DNA of 50,598 nt from Bacteroidia bacterium (GCA_040880525.1 JBBDIG010000004.1:1-50598); one strand, 5' to 3'. Numbered from the stretch's first letter, positions 41,983 through 50,324 are shown. A program made the numbers and translations. The notes: a model not told the origin generated them from the sequence alone.

Positions 41983-43197
41983 ATGATGATAAAAAACCTG
42001 ACAAACGTAAGAGGTATAAAATGCTGGGGATCGCATACAGGCGTGAAATCGCTGCGCAGAGACCTGGCATTGATCTATTCGGAAGTGCCGGCAAGTGCGG
42101 CTGCCGTTTTCACCCAAAACAAGGTGCCGGCCGAACCCATTAAAATTTCGCGTGAAAATATTAAAACCGGAATTGCACAAGCCATTGTGGTAAATGCCGG
42201 AAATGCCAATGCCTGCACCGGCAAACAGGGTTACGAAGGCGCAAAAGCTATGGTAAAAACGGCAGCAGAAATGTTGAATATTAAAGAAACCTCGGTGCTT
42301 GTGGCCTCTACGGGTATTATTGGTGAGCCTTTCCCTACAGAAAATATTGTGGAGGGGATCAGGGATATTGTATTTAAATTAAGCAATAAGTCAAATGCCG
42401 GATCTTTTGCCGCCAACGCCATTTTAACAACTGACACTTTTGCAAAAGAAGGCTTCCTGGAATTTGAAGTTGATGGCCGGGAAATTAATATGGCCGGAAT
42501 TGCAAAAGGTTCCGGAATGATCCATCCAAATATGGCAACTATGCTCGCCTTTATTGTGACAGATATTGCCATTTCACCGGCTTTGCTACAGAAAGCAGTA
42601 AAGGATACTGTGGACGAAACTTTCAACATGATCACGGTAGACGGGGATACTTCTACCAGTGACATGGTGGTGGTGCTGGCAAACGGGATGGCCGAAAATG
42701 AAGTGATAGAATCGGAGGGCGATGATAATTACACGATATTTTTGCGAAAGCTGCGGGAAATGATGCAGCACCTTGCCAAGCTTATTATCTCGGATGGCGA
42801 AGGGGCTTCAAAGCTCATTACGTATCATGTGGTAAATGCTCCGGAAAAAATAATAGCCCGGAAAATTTGCCGTGCCATTTCAAGTTCAGCGCTGGTAAAA
42901 ACAGCCATGTTTGGGCGCGACCCGAATTGGGGTCGTATCGTTTGTGCCGCAGGCAATGCCGAAGTGCCTTTTGATTATGAGGAGGTAGATCTTTATATGG
43001 GCGATGAAAAAAAACTCATCCAGGTACTGGCACTGGGAACACCGCTGGACTACGACCGGAATTATATGAAAAAGCTCCTTCGCGAATCCCATATTTATGT
43101 AAAGCTGGATTTGCACAACGGAGACGCTTCAGCCACTGCCTGGGGCACAGATCTGACTACAGATTACGTTCTGTTTAATTCAGTTTATACCACCTGA
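41983..43197 (+). CDS. argJ: Glutamate N-acetyltransferase / amino-acid acetyltransferase (ArgJ)
   Basis: Transfers the acetyl group from N-acetylornithine to glutamate, closing the acetyl cycle; bifunctional members also use acetyl-CoA. Ntn-fold enzyme that self-cleaves before the nucleophilic Thr: the site is HPNMATMLAF, between Ala185 and Thr186. Other blocks are VVNAGNANACTG, ASTGIIGEPFP, AKGSGMIHPNM and the C-terminal GRDPNWGRIVCAAGNA and DLHNGDASATAWGTDLTTDYV. Length 404 is typical. Last gene of the arg operon; its presence means free ornithine is made, so argF should encode an ordinary ornithine transcarbamylase elsewhere. Confidence 0.95.
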   Translation: MMIKNLTNVRGIKCWGSHTGVKSLRRDLALIYSEVPASAAAVFTQNKVPAEPIKISRENIKTGIAQAIVVNAGNANACTGKQGYEGAKAMVKTAAEMLNIKETSVLVASTGIIGEPFPTENIVEGIRDIVFKLSNKSNAGSFAANAILTTDTFAKEGFLEFEVDGREINMAGIAKGSGMIHPNMATMLAFIVTDIAISPALLQKAVKDTVDETFNMITVDGDTSTSDMVVVLANGMAENEVIESEGDDNYTIFLRKLREMMQHLAKLIISDGEGASKLITYHVVNAPEKIIARKICRAISSSALVKTAMFGRDPNWGRIVCAAGNAEVPFDYEEVDLYMGDEKKLIQVLALGTPLDYDRNYMKKLLRESHIYVKLDLHNGDASATAWGTDLTTDYVLFNSVYTT

Positions 43198-43212
43198 TTT
43201 AATCAAAAATGT

Positions 43213-43233
43213 ATTTGAATATTAAATTCAAAT
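43213..43233. repeat. Short AT-rich inverted repeat after argJ
   Basis: ATTTGAAT / ATTCAAAT (8-bp arms) around an ATTAA loop, 16 bases after the argJ stop. It lacks a T run; possible transcript-end hairpin or chance in AT-rich DNA. Confidence 0.3.
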
Positions 43234-43277
43234 TATTTAAAACGTTGCTGAATAACCTGTTTAAAAATTACTAAAAA

Positions 43278-44876
43278 ATGAAGTGCCTTATTCAGATTAA
43301 AATTTTTTGTCTGGTTCTTTTTTCCGGTATTCTTAATGGCCAAACACTCAGTACTGACCTCGTGAATTTTGGAGAAGTGGAAACAGGAGCGCCTGATAGT
43401 TTTGAAGTAGTGCTCACCAACAATACTTCCGATGACCTTGACGTGCAGCGTCTGATCAGTTTACAACTGGAATTTCAGGTGATGGATACCGCGCTGACGA
43501 TTACTCCCTCAGATAATTATAGCTTTTGGATCCGGTTCGCCCCGCGCCATAATATCTCATACAACTCCGAGATTATACTGGACCTGGCAGGGCCGCACGG
43601 CACCTTGCCGGTGGACGTTCGCGGAGTGGGTAAATATCCCGGCACTTACTACAGCAGCACGCAGAACCTTTCAGAGGAACCATTGAAGAGTGCATTGAAA
43701 ACGCTGATTTCTGGCCATACATCCTTCAGCTACAATGTGGCGAGGGATAAGATGTATATGGAAATTGACAATCAGCGGGTAAACGGCCAGGGAGCCAGCA
43801 GTAATACGCTGGAATGCGTGTATACCGGGCGATTGGCTGTGGGCTATAACAACCGCATAGATGCCCAGAATAATTACAACTTTAATACGGAGCATACCTT
43901 TCCCCAGAGCCTTTTCAACAGCCAGGAACCGATGCGGACTGACCTGTTCCACTTATTCCCCACGGATGTTGGCGCGAATTCAGAGCGCGGCAACAAGCCC
44001 TTTGGCAACGTAAGCAATCCTTCCTGGAATGTGGGCGGATCGCAAAGCAACAGCACTGCGTTTGAACCGAGAGACGAGCAGAAAGGCGCTTCTGCACGGG
44101 CATTGTTTTATTTTGTCATTAGATACCAGGACTACAGCAATTTTGTGCAACCGCAGGAAACCGTGCTGCGCGAGTGGGCAGCCAGCTTTCCACCGGATGA
44201 AGCGGAAAAACAGCGCAACGAGGATATTTTTACTGAGCAGAAAAACCGGAATCCGTTCATAGATCATCCTGAATTTCTGAAGCGAATTCAGCGGATTTCC
44301 GGGACTTCCACCGCACCGGTTGTGATAGAAGCATTGCCAGCCGAAGACACCATTGATCTTGGGGGAGTGCTGGTGGACTCAACGGCTCCGTATCGGTTTC
44401 ACCTTTATGCCGGTGGAAACAGCGACCTCACCATCAGCAACGCGCAGTTTGATCAGCCGGGCTTTACGATGTTGTCCTCTGCAGGCTCCATTTCGCCCGG
44501 AGAGGTTGGCGTTTTCGTTTTTCACTATACTCCAACTGTAAACGGGCAAATAAACGCGACACTGACCCTTACCACCAGCGATCCCGATAATTCTGCGCTG
44601 GATATACCAGTAACCGGACTTGCCGTGATGACGGGCGTTGCAGACAAGAAACACGGGCAGCCGGCCATTTCAATTTCTCAAAGACAATTGAGTATTTCAA
44701 TGCCTGATGCTGCAGAAACGAAAATTGAGATATTTGATCTTTCAGGAAAAATAATTTTTAATTCTACATTTAATCAGTCGTCTATTAATAGTCCTTTCCC
44801 CTTTTCAAGCGGAATTTATTTTTACAGGGCCATCCGGGATCAAAGGATATTTACCGGTAAAATCATTGCGCATTAA
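43278..44876 (+). CDS. Secreted endonuclease I with anchor-D domains and T9SS sorting domain
   Basis: Predicted extracellular DNase, 532 residues. The signal peptide ends near LNGQ. An N-terminal choice-of-anchor-D/ASPM-SPD-2-like domain (about 22-112: VNFGEVETGAPDSFEVVLTNN) precedes the endonuclease I domain (about 115-335). This has NFNTEHTFPQS (Glu205, His206), DLFHLFPTDVGANSERGNKPFG and the EPRDEQKGASARALFYF block. A second anchor-D domain follows (about 350-455), then a type A sorting domain (about 466-532, SISQRQLSISM ... SSGIYFYRAI). The usual D(L/I)HHL motif reads DLFHL (Phe224), an odd change near the metal/active-site region. Probable role: DNA scavenging, inferred from family and export signal. 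Confidence 0.9.
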   Translation: MKCLIQIKIFCLVLFSGILNGQTLSTDLVNFGEVETGAPDSFEVVLTNNTSDDLDVQRLISLQLEFQVMDTALTITPSDNYSFWIRFAPRHNISYNSEIILDLAGPHGTLPVDVRGVGKYPGTYYSSTQNLSEEPLKSALKTLISGHTSFSYNVARDKMYMEIDNQRVNGQGASSNTLECVYTGRLAVGYNNRIDAQNNYNFNTEHTFPQSLFNSQEPMRTDLFHLFPTDVGANSERGNKPFGNVSNPSWNVGGSQSNSTAFEPRDEQKGASARALFYFVIRYQDYSNFVQPQETVLREWAASFPPDEAEKQRNEDIFTEQKNRNPFIDHPEFLKRIQRISGTSTAPVVIEALPAEDTIDLGGVLVDSTAPYRFHLYAGGNSDLTISNAQFDQPGFTMLSSAGSISPGEVGVFVFHYTPTVNGQINATLTLTTSDPDNSALDIPVTGLAVMTGVADKKHGQPAISISQRQLSISMPDAAETKIEIFDLSGKIIFNSTFNQSSINSPFPFSSGIYFYRAIRDQRIFTGKIIAH

Positions 44877-44949
44877 GTTTCTAGAAGCTATAAAACCATT
44901 GCCGTTGCTCCTCGCAGACAGTATTTTATGGCAGCAGGTAAGTTTCCCA

Positions 44950-44983
44950 GTTAGCGCGCGTTTAGCGACAGCCTAACGCATGC
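44950..44983 (+). repeat. Dispersed GC-rich hairpin repeat, copy 2
   Basis: Matches copy 1 (1244-1277) at 30 of 34 positions. The outermost pair from 44953 is A-T where copy 1 has G-C, and the loop is GACA. It lies between the stop of the endonuclease I gene and the 3' end of the convergent barrel protein gene. Confidence 0.75.
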
Positions 44984-45038
44984 TCCCGGTGAGCCTGCCA
45001 TTACAAATTACCAGAAACAACAAATTTCCCCTCAGCAT

Positions 45039-45704
45039 TTAAAACTGGTAATGGATGCCGGCCTTTACTCCTGCGCTTCCATTCCGGGAGGAATTGTAAT
45101 TACCGCTCAGGTTGGGGATGCGCCACTCGCCATCATTAATATCCACGAATCCATAAGTAAACCGCAATCCGATGGTGGCATACAAATTCAGGAAAAGATC
45201 GAAATCTACGCCTGTACCCAGAACGAGCGCTACATCGGTATTTTCAAAACGCGGTTTTGCATTTGGAGTGCTTCGGTCTTCACTGCCGCTGAAATAGTCT
45301 ATCCTGGCTTTATGAAGGCTGCTGAATTGCACTCCGCCCATCGCGAAAAAGCGCGTGCTGGCTTCAGGAGCTGTGTATTTTAGCATTACAGGAAACTCGA
45401 AATAACGAAGTTCCACATCTCGCGTTACACTAAGATTATCTTTTACTTCTTCATAGCTCTGCCCCTGCAATGAATAATTCGCTTCTATCTGGAATCCAAA
45501 AAAGTCAACGAAATTGTATCCTAATACAAAGCCTGCGGTATAGCCCACCGTGGGCGCGTATTCATACTCCGGATCTCCGTACGTATTTTGATTCATAATA
45601 AAGCGTAATTTACCCGCCCCTTCAGCTCCTATATGCAGGCCCTGTTGGGCATTAGCAAAAGTGTAGGAGTTCATCATCAACAGTAGCAGTGCAATTTTTT
45701 TCAT
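45039..45704 (-). CDS. Outer-membrane beta-barrel protein (PorT/OmpX-like)
   Basis: Small barrel protein of 221 residues. MKKIALLLLMMNSYTFANAQ is a clear signal peptide; the frame opens ten codons earlier (45734) but that adds no signal feature. Alternating strands follow: LHIGAEGAGKLRFIMN, YTAGFVLGYNFVDFFGFQIEANYSLQGQSYE, ELRYFEFPVMLKYTAP and LYATIGLRFTYGFVDI. The protein ends in Phe (GVKAGIHYQF) for BAM recognition. This is the common 'outer membrane beta-barrel / porin family' type of Bacteroidota. Divergent from the next gene with only 29 bases between start codons, so they must share a control region or overlap promoters. Confidence 0.82.
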   Translation of the reverse strand: MKKIALLLLMMNSYTFANAQQGLHIGAEGAGKLRFIMNQNTYGDPEYEYAPTVGYTAGFVLGYNFVDFFGFQIEANYSLQGQSYEEVKDNLSVTRDVELRYFEFPVMLKYTAPEASTRFFAMGGVQFSSLHKARIDYFSGSEDRSTPNAKPRFENTDVALVLGTGVDFDLFLNLYATIGLRFTYGFVDINDGEWRIPNLSGNYNSSRNGSAGVKAGIHYQF

Positions 45705-45733
45705 CTTAATCGAAAGTTTTTGTGAATTTTTCA

Positions 45734-47242
45734 ATGAATCTAAAACAGTATTTTCCGGTAGTGTGTTTAAAAAAAGTAAGTATTTTTACTGTACGCAGTT
45801 GCTTTCCCTTGATTGTCTTTCTGTCCGGTCATTTTGTGAGCGGAAGTCTTTGGGCACAAAATATTGAATGGTCTGAAGCCCGCAGGTTGAATAAGAACCA
45901 GATCCACACAGACATTATCGGGAGCGATGAAAACGGCATTCTGCTGAGGCGCTACAATCCGCGCAATGAGCACAAAAAAGTATTCCTGGATTTTTATAGT
46001 CCCGACCTTGATTTTGAGGAAACACGTAAAATCCGTTTCCGTAAAAACCAATATTTCCAGAAAGCCTTTTTCCTGAATAGACGGACCCTCTTGTTTTACA
46101 CCGCATATAAGAAGGAAGATCAGCAGTTGCTGCTGAAAGTAATGACGCTGAATAATGAACTGAAGGAGATAAAGAAGGAACAAACGGTGCTGACGATAGA
46201 TACTCCCGATGCACGCAGAATGCCGCTGGCCATTCGCCTTTCTGATAATGGCGATGAATTCATTATTGCTTATGATCCCTGGGAAGCGATGGAGCGGGAA
46301 GAACTCCTTTTTTTTGCAGCCGATACGGGATTTTCCAGTATCCGGGGGGTGCCCGTAAATCTCCCGCCAAATGCTTCCTCATGGCTGCAGGAATGGCTGA
46401 TCGCGAAGGACGGGATCTTCGCGATCGTACACTCCTACCCCGCCAGCGATCCTGACTACAGAAGCAAATGCACTTTATATTATCAGTCGCTCATTGACGG
46501 AACCCGGCAAAGTTATCCGCTGAATGATGATACGGCTTATGCCACGCAGGTGCTGCTTGCCCACGATCGTGTAAATAACGCTGTCGTCTTTGCAGGTTTT
46601 TTCTCTTCACGAACTTCAATGTTTGATGAAGGCAATTTATACGGAAGGCTGCAACTGGACAATGACAGTTTCTTCAGCCGTTATGAGTACTTTCCGCAAG
46701 ATCTGCTGGACAAGGCGCTGGGAAAATTTTCCGGAGACCCCGGCTTGCTTTCCTTCTATCTGGAAGACATTGCCCTGAAATCGAATGGGGATGCCATCAT
46801 ATCAGCAGAGGAAGTGGACGTGAGCCGCAGGAGCGTGGACATGGTCGTGAGCCCGGTGCCACGCGGATATATTCGCTACTATTATTATCTCAATAATATT
46901 ATCGCGCTTTCCATCAGCAACACTGGAAGACTCAGGCGATATGATGTAATTAAAAAGGAACAGGTAACGCTGAATGACGGAGCCTACTACAGCTCCTACC
47001 AAACCGTGGTGCTTCCTGAGCATATCAGGTTTTTGTTCAATGATATGACGCGCAAAAACCCGAATCTGATGAGCTACCGCTATGATGGTTCCGGCACGAT
47101 GGACGGAGAGTTGATATTGAGCGGCAACGAATATACTGGCAGACTGGTCATCCGCGAAGCCAGGCAGGTTTCAGCCAATGCTATGCTGATCCCGGGATTC
47201 CATTTAAGACAAGGATACACGCTCGTCAGATTAACCTGGTGA
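45734..47242 (+). CDS. Secreted protein of unknown function
   Basis: A 502-residue protein I do not recognise. A basic start (MNLKQYFPVVCLKKVSIF) and a hydrophobic stretch ending FVSGSLWAQ suggest a signal peptide. A GTG at 45722 or an in-frame GTG inside the leader (45760) are other possible starts. The mature part lacks low complexity and alternates strands and turns, for example IIGSDENGILLRRYNP, KVFLDFYSPDLDFEETRKI and LPLAIRLSDNGDEFIIAYDP. That repeated 'xxSDNGxxxLIAYDP' rhythm suggests a beta-propeller-like fold, a guess only. No T9SS sorting domain at the end (LRQGYTLVRLTW). Divergent from the barrel protein gene. Confidence 0.75.
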   Translation: MNLKQYFPVVCLKKVSIFTVRSCFPLIVFLSGHFVSGSLWAQNIEWSEARRLNKNQIHTDIIGSDENGILLRRYNPRNEHKKVFLDFYSPDLDFEETRKIRFRKNQYFQKAFFLNRRTLLFYTAYKKEDQQLLLKVMTLNNELKEIKKEQTVLTIDTPDARRMPLAIRLSDNGDEFIIAYDPWEAMEREELLFFAADTGFSSIRGVPVNLPPNASSWLQEWLIAKDGIFAIVHSYPASDPDYRSKCTLYYQSLIDGTRQSYPLNDDTAYATQVLLAHDRVNNAVVFAGFFSSRTSMFDEGNLYGRLQLDNDSFFSRYEYFPQDLLDKALGKFSGDPGLLSFYLEDIALKSNGDAIISAEEVDVSRRSVDMVVSPVPRGYIRYYYYLNNIIALSISNTGRLRRYDVIKKEQVTLNDGAYYSSYQTVVLPEHIRFLFNDMTRKNPNLMSYRYDGSGTMDGELILSGNEYTGRLVIREARQVSANAMLIPGFHLRQGYTLVRLTW

Positions 47243-47257
47243 TGCAGCGGGCTTCCG

Positions 47258-47650
47258 TTAATTTTTCTTCCGCCTGTAGTCGCGAATATTCAGCACCACC
47301 GAGAGGATCATTGCCAAGGCAAAAGAGCCTCCGGTAAGTATATCTGCGAACGATGAACTTACCTCAACTTTTAGCAAAGTCTCCATCAGGTATTCTGTGT
47401 AGGATGACGGCAGGCCTGTAATGCCGATTTTGCGCATTATGCTCCAGTGCCAGTCAGTGCTCACGCAATAACCAATGCCATAAAAAAGTCCGAGTACGAA
47501 CCATGAAAATGCAGTGAGCAGCAGCAAGATAAGATTGGCCACGCGCGTTTTTTTCCAAATCCAGCCAAAGAGATTGAAGATGATAATGGCGGAATGAAAG
47601 ACCAGGAAAAAATAATGGAGAAAGTGATATAACAATTGATCGGGCATCAT
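47258..47650 (-). CDS. DUF2784-like membrane protein
   Basis: Small inner-membrane protein of 130 residues with about four hydrophobic segments: LLYHFLHYFFLVFHSAIIIFNLFGW, VANLILLLLTAFSWFVLGLFYG and ADILTGGSFALAMILSVV. The pattern FHxxxxxFNLFGWIWKKTRxxNL, then WFxLGxxYGxGYCxxTDWHW, resembles the DUF2784 family as seen in Bacteroidota; the conserved Cys and the TDWHW motif are present. Function unknown. Its end is 15 bases from the convergent secreted-protein gene, and tmk lies 68 bases upstream in the same orientation, so tmk and this gene may be co-transcribed. Confidence 0.7.
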   Translation of the reverse strand: MMPDQLLYHFLHYFFLVFHSAIIIFNLFGWIWKKTRVANLILLLLTAFSWFVLGLFYGIGYCVSTDWHWSIMRKIGITGLPSSYTEYLMETLLKVEVSSSFADILTGGSFALAMILSVVLNIRDYRRKKN

Positions 47651-47718
47651 TTCCAGGTTTTACTGCAAGAAAGGAACGCGCTAAATACGTGCAGATTCTG
47701 ATGGCCGGAGAATATCAG

Positions 47719-48345
47719 TTAATCCATGTGTTGACCCGTAATCTTCCAGATCTCCTCTGCAATTGTCTGGGTGGATTGTTCCCCATCCACTACATGTATA
47801 TTCTCATCCTCCCCCCAATCCTTAAATACTTTCAGATACGCCTTATGCGTGTCCGTGATCTTTTTCAGGTTCTCATAGATCTCCTTATCAGCCCGGCCTT
47901 TATTGATCCTGCTAATGCAAACGTTGGGATCAACATTCAGATAAAAAATCAAATCCGGTTTCAGATACGTTTTGCACAAACTGTTGCAGAGTACAATCCA
48001 ATCTATAGGAACATATTCACTTTGAAAGGCATAACTTGAGAAATAATACCGGCTGCAAATAATGTTAAAACCCTCATCCAGGCGCTTCTTCATACCGTTC
48101 AAAGAATTGGTGATATGGTCGAGCCGGTCAGCCAGGAAAAGCGCAGCAGTGGTGGAGGGGTCAGCCACAATTCTGCCCGTCATGATATTCTTGAGGAGGA
48201 TCCCGACAGGCCCATCAGTTGGCTCGTGCGTCTCCAGCACCTGGCGGTTTACCTTCCGGAAGTTCGACTTCAGCAGTTCGATCTGAGTGCTTTTCCCGCT
48301 TCCATCCACACCTTCAATTACGATAAAAAGAGGCTTCTTTGACAT
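47719..48345 (-). CDS. tmk: Thymidylate kinase (dTMP kinase)
   Basis: Phosphorylates dTMP to dTDP. The P-loop is IEGVDGSGKST (residues 10-20); the LFLADRLDH motif (around 90) and the LID region RINKGRADKEIYENL (around 160) complete the family pattern. Length 208 is usual. In most dTMP kinases the motif after strand 3 is DR(Y/H)xxSxxAYQ; here it is CSRYYFSSYAFQ, with Ser in place of the acidic residue of the DR motif. This may be a lineage variant, or a special substrate form; the overall fold is clear. Upstream of the DUF2784-like gene. Confidence 0.9.
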   Translation of the reverse strand: MSKKPLFIVIEGVDGSGKSTQIELLKSNFRKVNRQVLETHEPTDGPVGILLKNIMTGRIVADPSTTAALFLADRLDHITNSLNGMKKRLDEGFNIICSRYYFSSYAFQSEYVPIDWIVLCNSLCKTYLKPDLIFYLNVDPNVCISRINKGRADKEIYENLKKITDTHKAYLKVFKDWGEDENIHVVDGEQSTQTIAEEIWKITGQHMD

Positions 48346-48489
48346 TTGGCAAACTTAACCATCAATCCCGGTTTTAGTTAAATAAATTATGCTGCACAGG
48401 ATCTCCTCAGTCCTGAATGCTCTTTCTTGATCAGTCTAAATGACAGTTGTGGATAAATTGCTATAGTGTAGGCCAAAACAAATATTACC

Positions 48490-48654
48490 CTAGTTTTTAT
48501 AAATGCCGATATCTAAGGTAATATCTCGATCAAAATACACCGTAAGATTATCTCCATGTACTATATCTAACTCATAAACATCCAGCCAATAGACCGTGGC
48601 AAAGCTTACGAAGTAAAGTCCTTCTTTGTCGTGAAACTTGTATTTCCTGCTCAT
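48490..48654 (-). pseudogene. 5' remnant of a Y1 (IS200/RAYT-like) transposase
   Basis: The first 24 codons read MSRKYKFHDKEGLYFVSFAT followed by VYWLDV, the characteristic start of Bacteroidota REP-associated/IS200-type tyrosine transposases. After that the sequence diverges into 27 unrelated codons and stops. The HUH motif and catalytic Tyr are missing, so this is a truncated, inactive fragment. An in-frame ATG 14 codons upstream is not family-like. It lies head to head with the truncated toxin tail at 48684, suggesting that transposition or recombination created the junction. Confidence 0.65.
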
Positions 48655-48683
48655 GAATCTTAATTTTGCTAAAGGTAATTTAA

Positions 48684-48953
48684 TCAAGTGAAACAATCAG
48701 GCAGGACACCAAAAAACGATCAGGACTCGCGCTAGCGTGGGGCACTGAAACAATAAAAGAATCCCGTCCTAATCAAAGGAATTATGACCATGCGGTACCT
48801 AAAGCTAGGAACGGAAATAATTCCAGTTCAAATTCAAACAATTCCTGTAGGACCTGTAACTTACAAAATAGTACTATGACAGCAGAGGAATTTGTTAATT
48901 CTTTATTACCGGAATCTTTGAGATCATCCGGGGGACAATCAACCGGACAATAA
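48684..48953 (+). pseudogene. 5'-truncated HNH-nuclease toxin tail
   Basis: Open frame of 89 codons after a stop at 48681, without an ATG before 48876. Its translation contains ETIKESRPNQRNYDHAVPKA, then RNGNNSSSNSNNSCRTCN and TAEEFVNSL. The YDHxVPKxxxGxNxxxNxxxxCRxCN pattern is the HNH metal-finger nuclease signature common at the C-terminus of RHS and other polymorphic toxins. The catalytic region (His of DH, the Asn and the CxxC) is present; the conserved upstream delivery domains are lost. The stop lies 6 bases before the DUF4265 gene. Upstream frames 48690-48740 suggest a further frameshift (GRTPKNDQDSR in a neighbouring frame). Confidence 0.65.
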
Positions 48954-48959
48954 TTTAAA

Positions 48960-49415
48960 ATGAATAATGTAGATAAAAATTTGTGTAAGGTGTATTTTTA
49001 CTTACCTGTTCATTGGCATAGTGGAGCAAGCGAGAGTGTTTGGGCGGAAAAATTAGGTGAAAAAAATACGTTTAAAATAAGAAATGTTCCTTTTTATATT
49101 AGAGGTATCGGATTAGATGATGTTGTTGCGACTGTTAAGGAAAATGAATTAAATATTTTCCACAAGGTTGTTAAACCTTCAGGTCATTCTACTTATAGAA
49201 TTTTTCTTCTGCCTGAAATTACTAATTCAGAATTTATTAAATTTTGGAGTCCGTTAGAAATATTGGGATGCACTTATGAAAAAGCAGACGAGAGGCTTTA
49301 CGCAATAGACGTTCCTCCTAATACGGATATTTTCGCGGTTTATAAGCAATTAGAAGAAGGAGAGGATAAAAAGATATGGGAATTTGAAGAAGGACATTGC
49401 GGACATCCTGTTTAG
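48960..49415 (+). CDS. DUF4265 protein, candidate immunity protein
   Basis: A 151-residue cytoplasmic protein without signal peptide. It shows the DUF4265 pattern: VYFYLPV, SESVWAEKLGEKNTFKIRNVPF, YIRGIGLDDVVATVKENEL, then VVKPSGHSTYRI, LEILGCTYE and IDVPPNTDIFAVYKQLEEGE, with an acidic end. The gene is visibly AT-richer than the housekeeping genes, suggesting recent acquisition. It starts 6 bases after an HNH-nuclease toxin tail and is followed by an orphan RHS core. Such placement directly after a toxin domain is what immunity genes show, so I infer an immunity role; the DUF itself has no established function that I know of. Confidence 0.75.
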   Translation: MNNVDKNLCKVYFYLPVHWHSGASESVWAEKLGEKNTFKIRNVPFYIRGIGLDDVVATVKENELNIFHKVVKPSGHSTYRIFLLPEITNSEFIKFWSPLEILGCTYEKADERLYAIDVPPNTDIFAVYKQLEEGEDKKIWEFEEGHCGHPV

Positions 49416-49466
49416 CCAATAATATTTTTATAGATACTTATATTTCACCTTCTGGCGCGAGCATCC

Positions 49467-50324
49467 ATGCTTAACGAACTACAAGGAATACCTGCCCATG
49501 GTATTGCAACCTTCCTGACATCGCAGCCGGTATATTCACAGTCCTCAAAAAATGTTATTGCTTTTATAGAAGGACAGATGGGTGGTGGCAATTCACTTTT
49601 CACTTATATTGATGCAGCAACTTATAACCTCAGTATTATAGTTTCCTGGATAAATTCAGCAGAGGGTAATTGCGGTATGTTTACAGACCTCCTGAATTGG
49701 GATAAAAGCGCCCTGGTTAATGCGCTTTTATCATATAATGACTTGGAGTCTTTGCTTACCCAATTGTATAACAATAACAATAGCAGCTTTCTGGGCATTG
49801 TGGTAGACCAATTGGAAGCCGTATACCGCTCCACCATTGCCTCGCTTTATGACCTGGAGGACCTATTAGACCATATTGCCACCTATTTTGACCAAGCCAC
49901 GGCCGATGCTGTTGAGGAAGCCATTACTATCAATACTGATGCTTTGACTGACTTCTTCAGATTAGGCGAACACCCGATGTATGGCAGCAGCAGGTTGGGT
50001 ATAGCACGCAGTGATCTGGCCATCTACTGGAACCATGTATCTGGTACAGAGGGAAGCGGGGAACATCAGGTGAGTACAACTGATGCTTATCGTCTGATAG
50101 GGAAGAAACATTATGAACTTTCCAACCATTTAGGTAATGTGCTCACGGTGATAACAGATAAGAAAACAGAGGTTGAGGACGCCATTAATCCAGGCGCCCT
50201 TGCTTACTATAAAGCGGATATTTTATCGGCCCCAGGACTACTATCCGTTTGGGATGGTGATGACGGGACGATCTTTTGCTACGGAGGCTTATCGTTACGG
50301 CTTCCAGGGGCAGGAAAAAGATGA
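49467..50324 (+). CDS. Orphan RHS core fragment, frameshifted
   Basis: RHS-repeat-associated protein piece lacking the N-terminal YD-repeat shell. Residues from about 165 carry Bacteroidota RHS core motifs: FRLGEHPMYGSSRLG, RLIGKKHYELSNHLGNVLTV and AYYKADILSA. In the correct frame QDYYPFGM should follow, but an extra C in the run 50230-50233 shifts the frame and this ORF ends in a meaningless tail (PGLLSVWDGDDGT ...). The first 160 residues are low-complexity and helical, not typical YD repeats. A short frame just upstream (ISPSGASIHA, about 49410-49470) may be another remnant. Best read as an orphan toxin-delivery cassette left by RHS tip exchange. Confidence 0.75.
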   Translation: MLNELQGIPAHGIATFLTSQPVYSQSSKNVIAFIEGQMGGGNSLFTYIDAATYNLSIIVSWINSAEGNCGMFTDLLNWDKSALVNALLSYNDLESLLTQLYNNNNSSFLGIVVDQLEAVYRSTIASLYDLEDLLDHIATYFDQATADAVEEAITINTDALTDFFRLGEHPMYGSSRLGIARSDLAIYWNHVSGTEGSGEHQVSTTDAYRLIGKKHYELSNHLGNVLTVITDKKTEVEDAINPGALAYYKADILSAPGLLSVWDGDDGTIFCYGGLSLRLPGAGKR

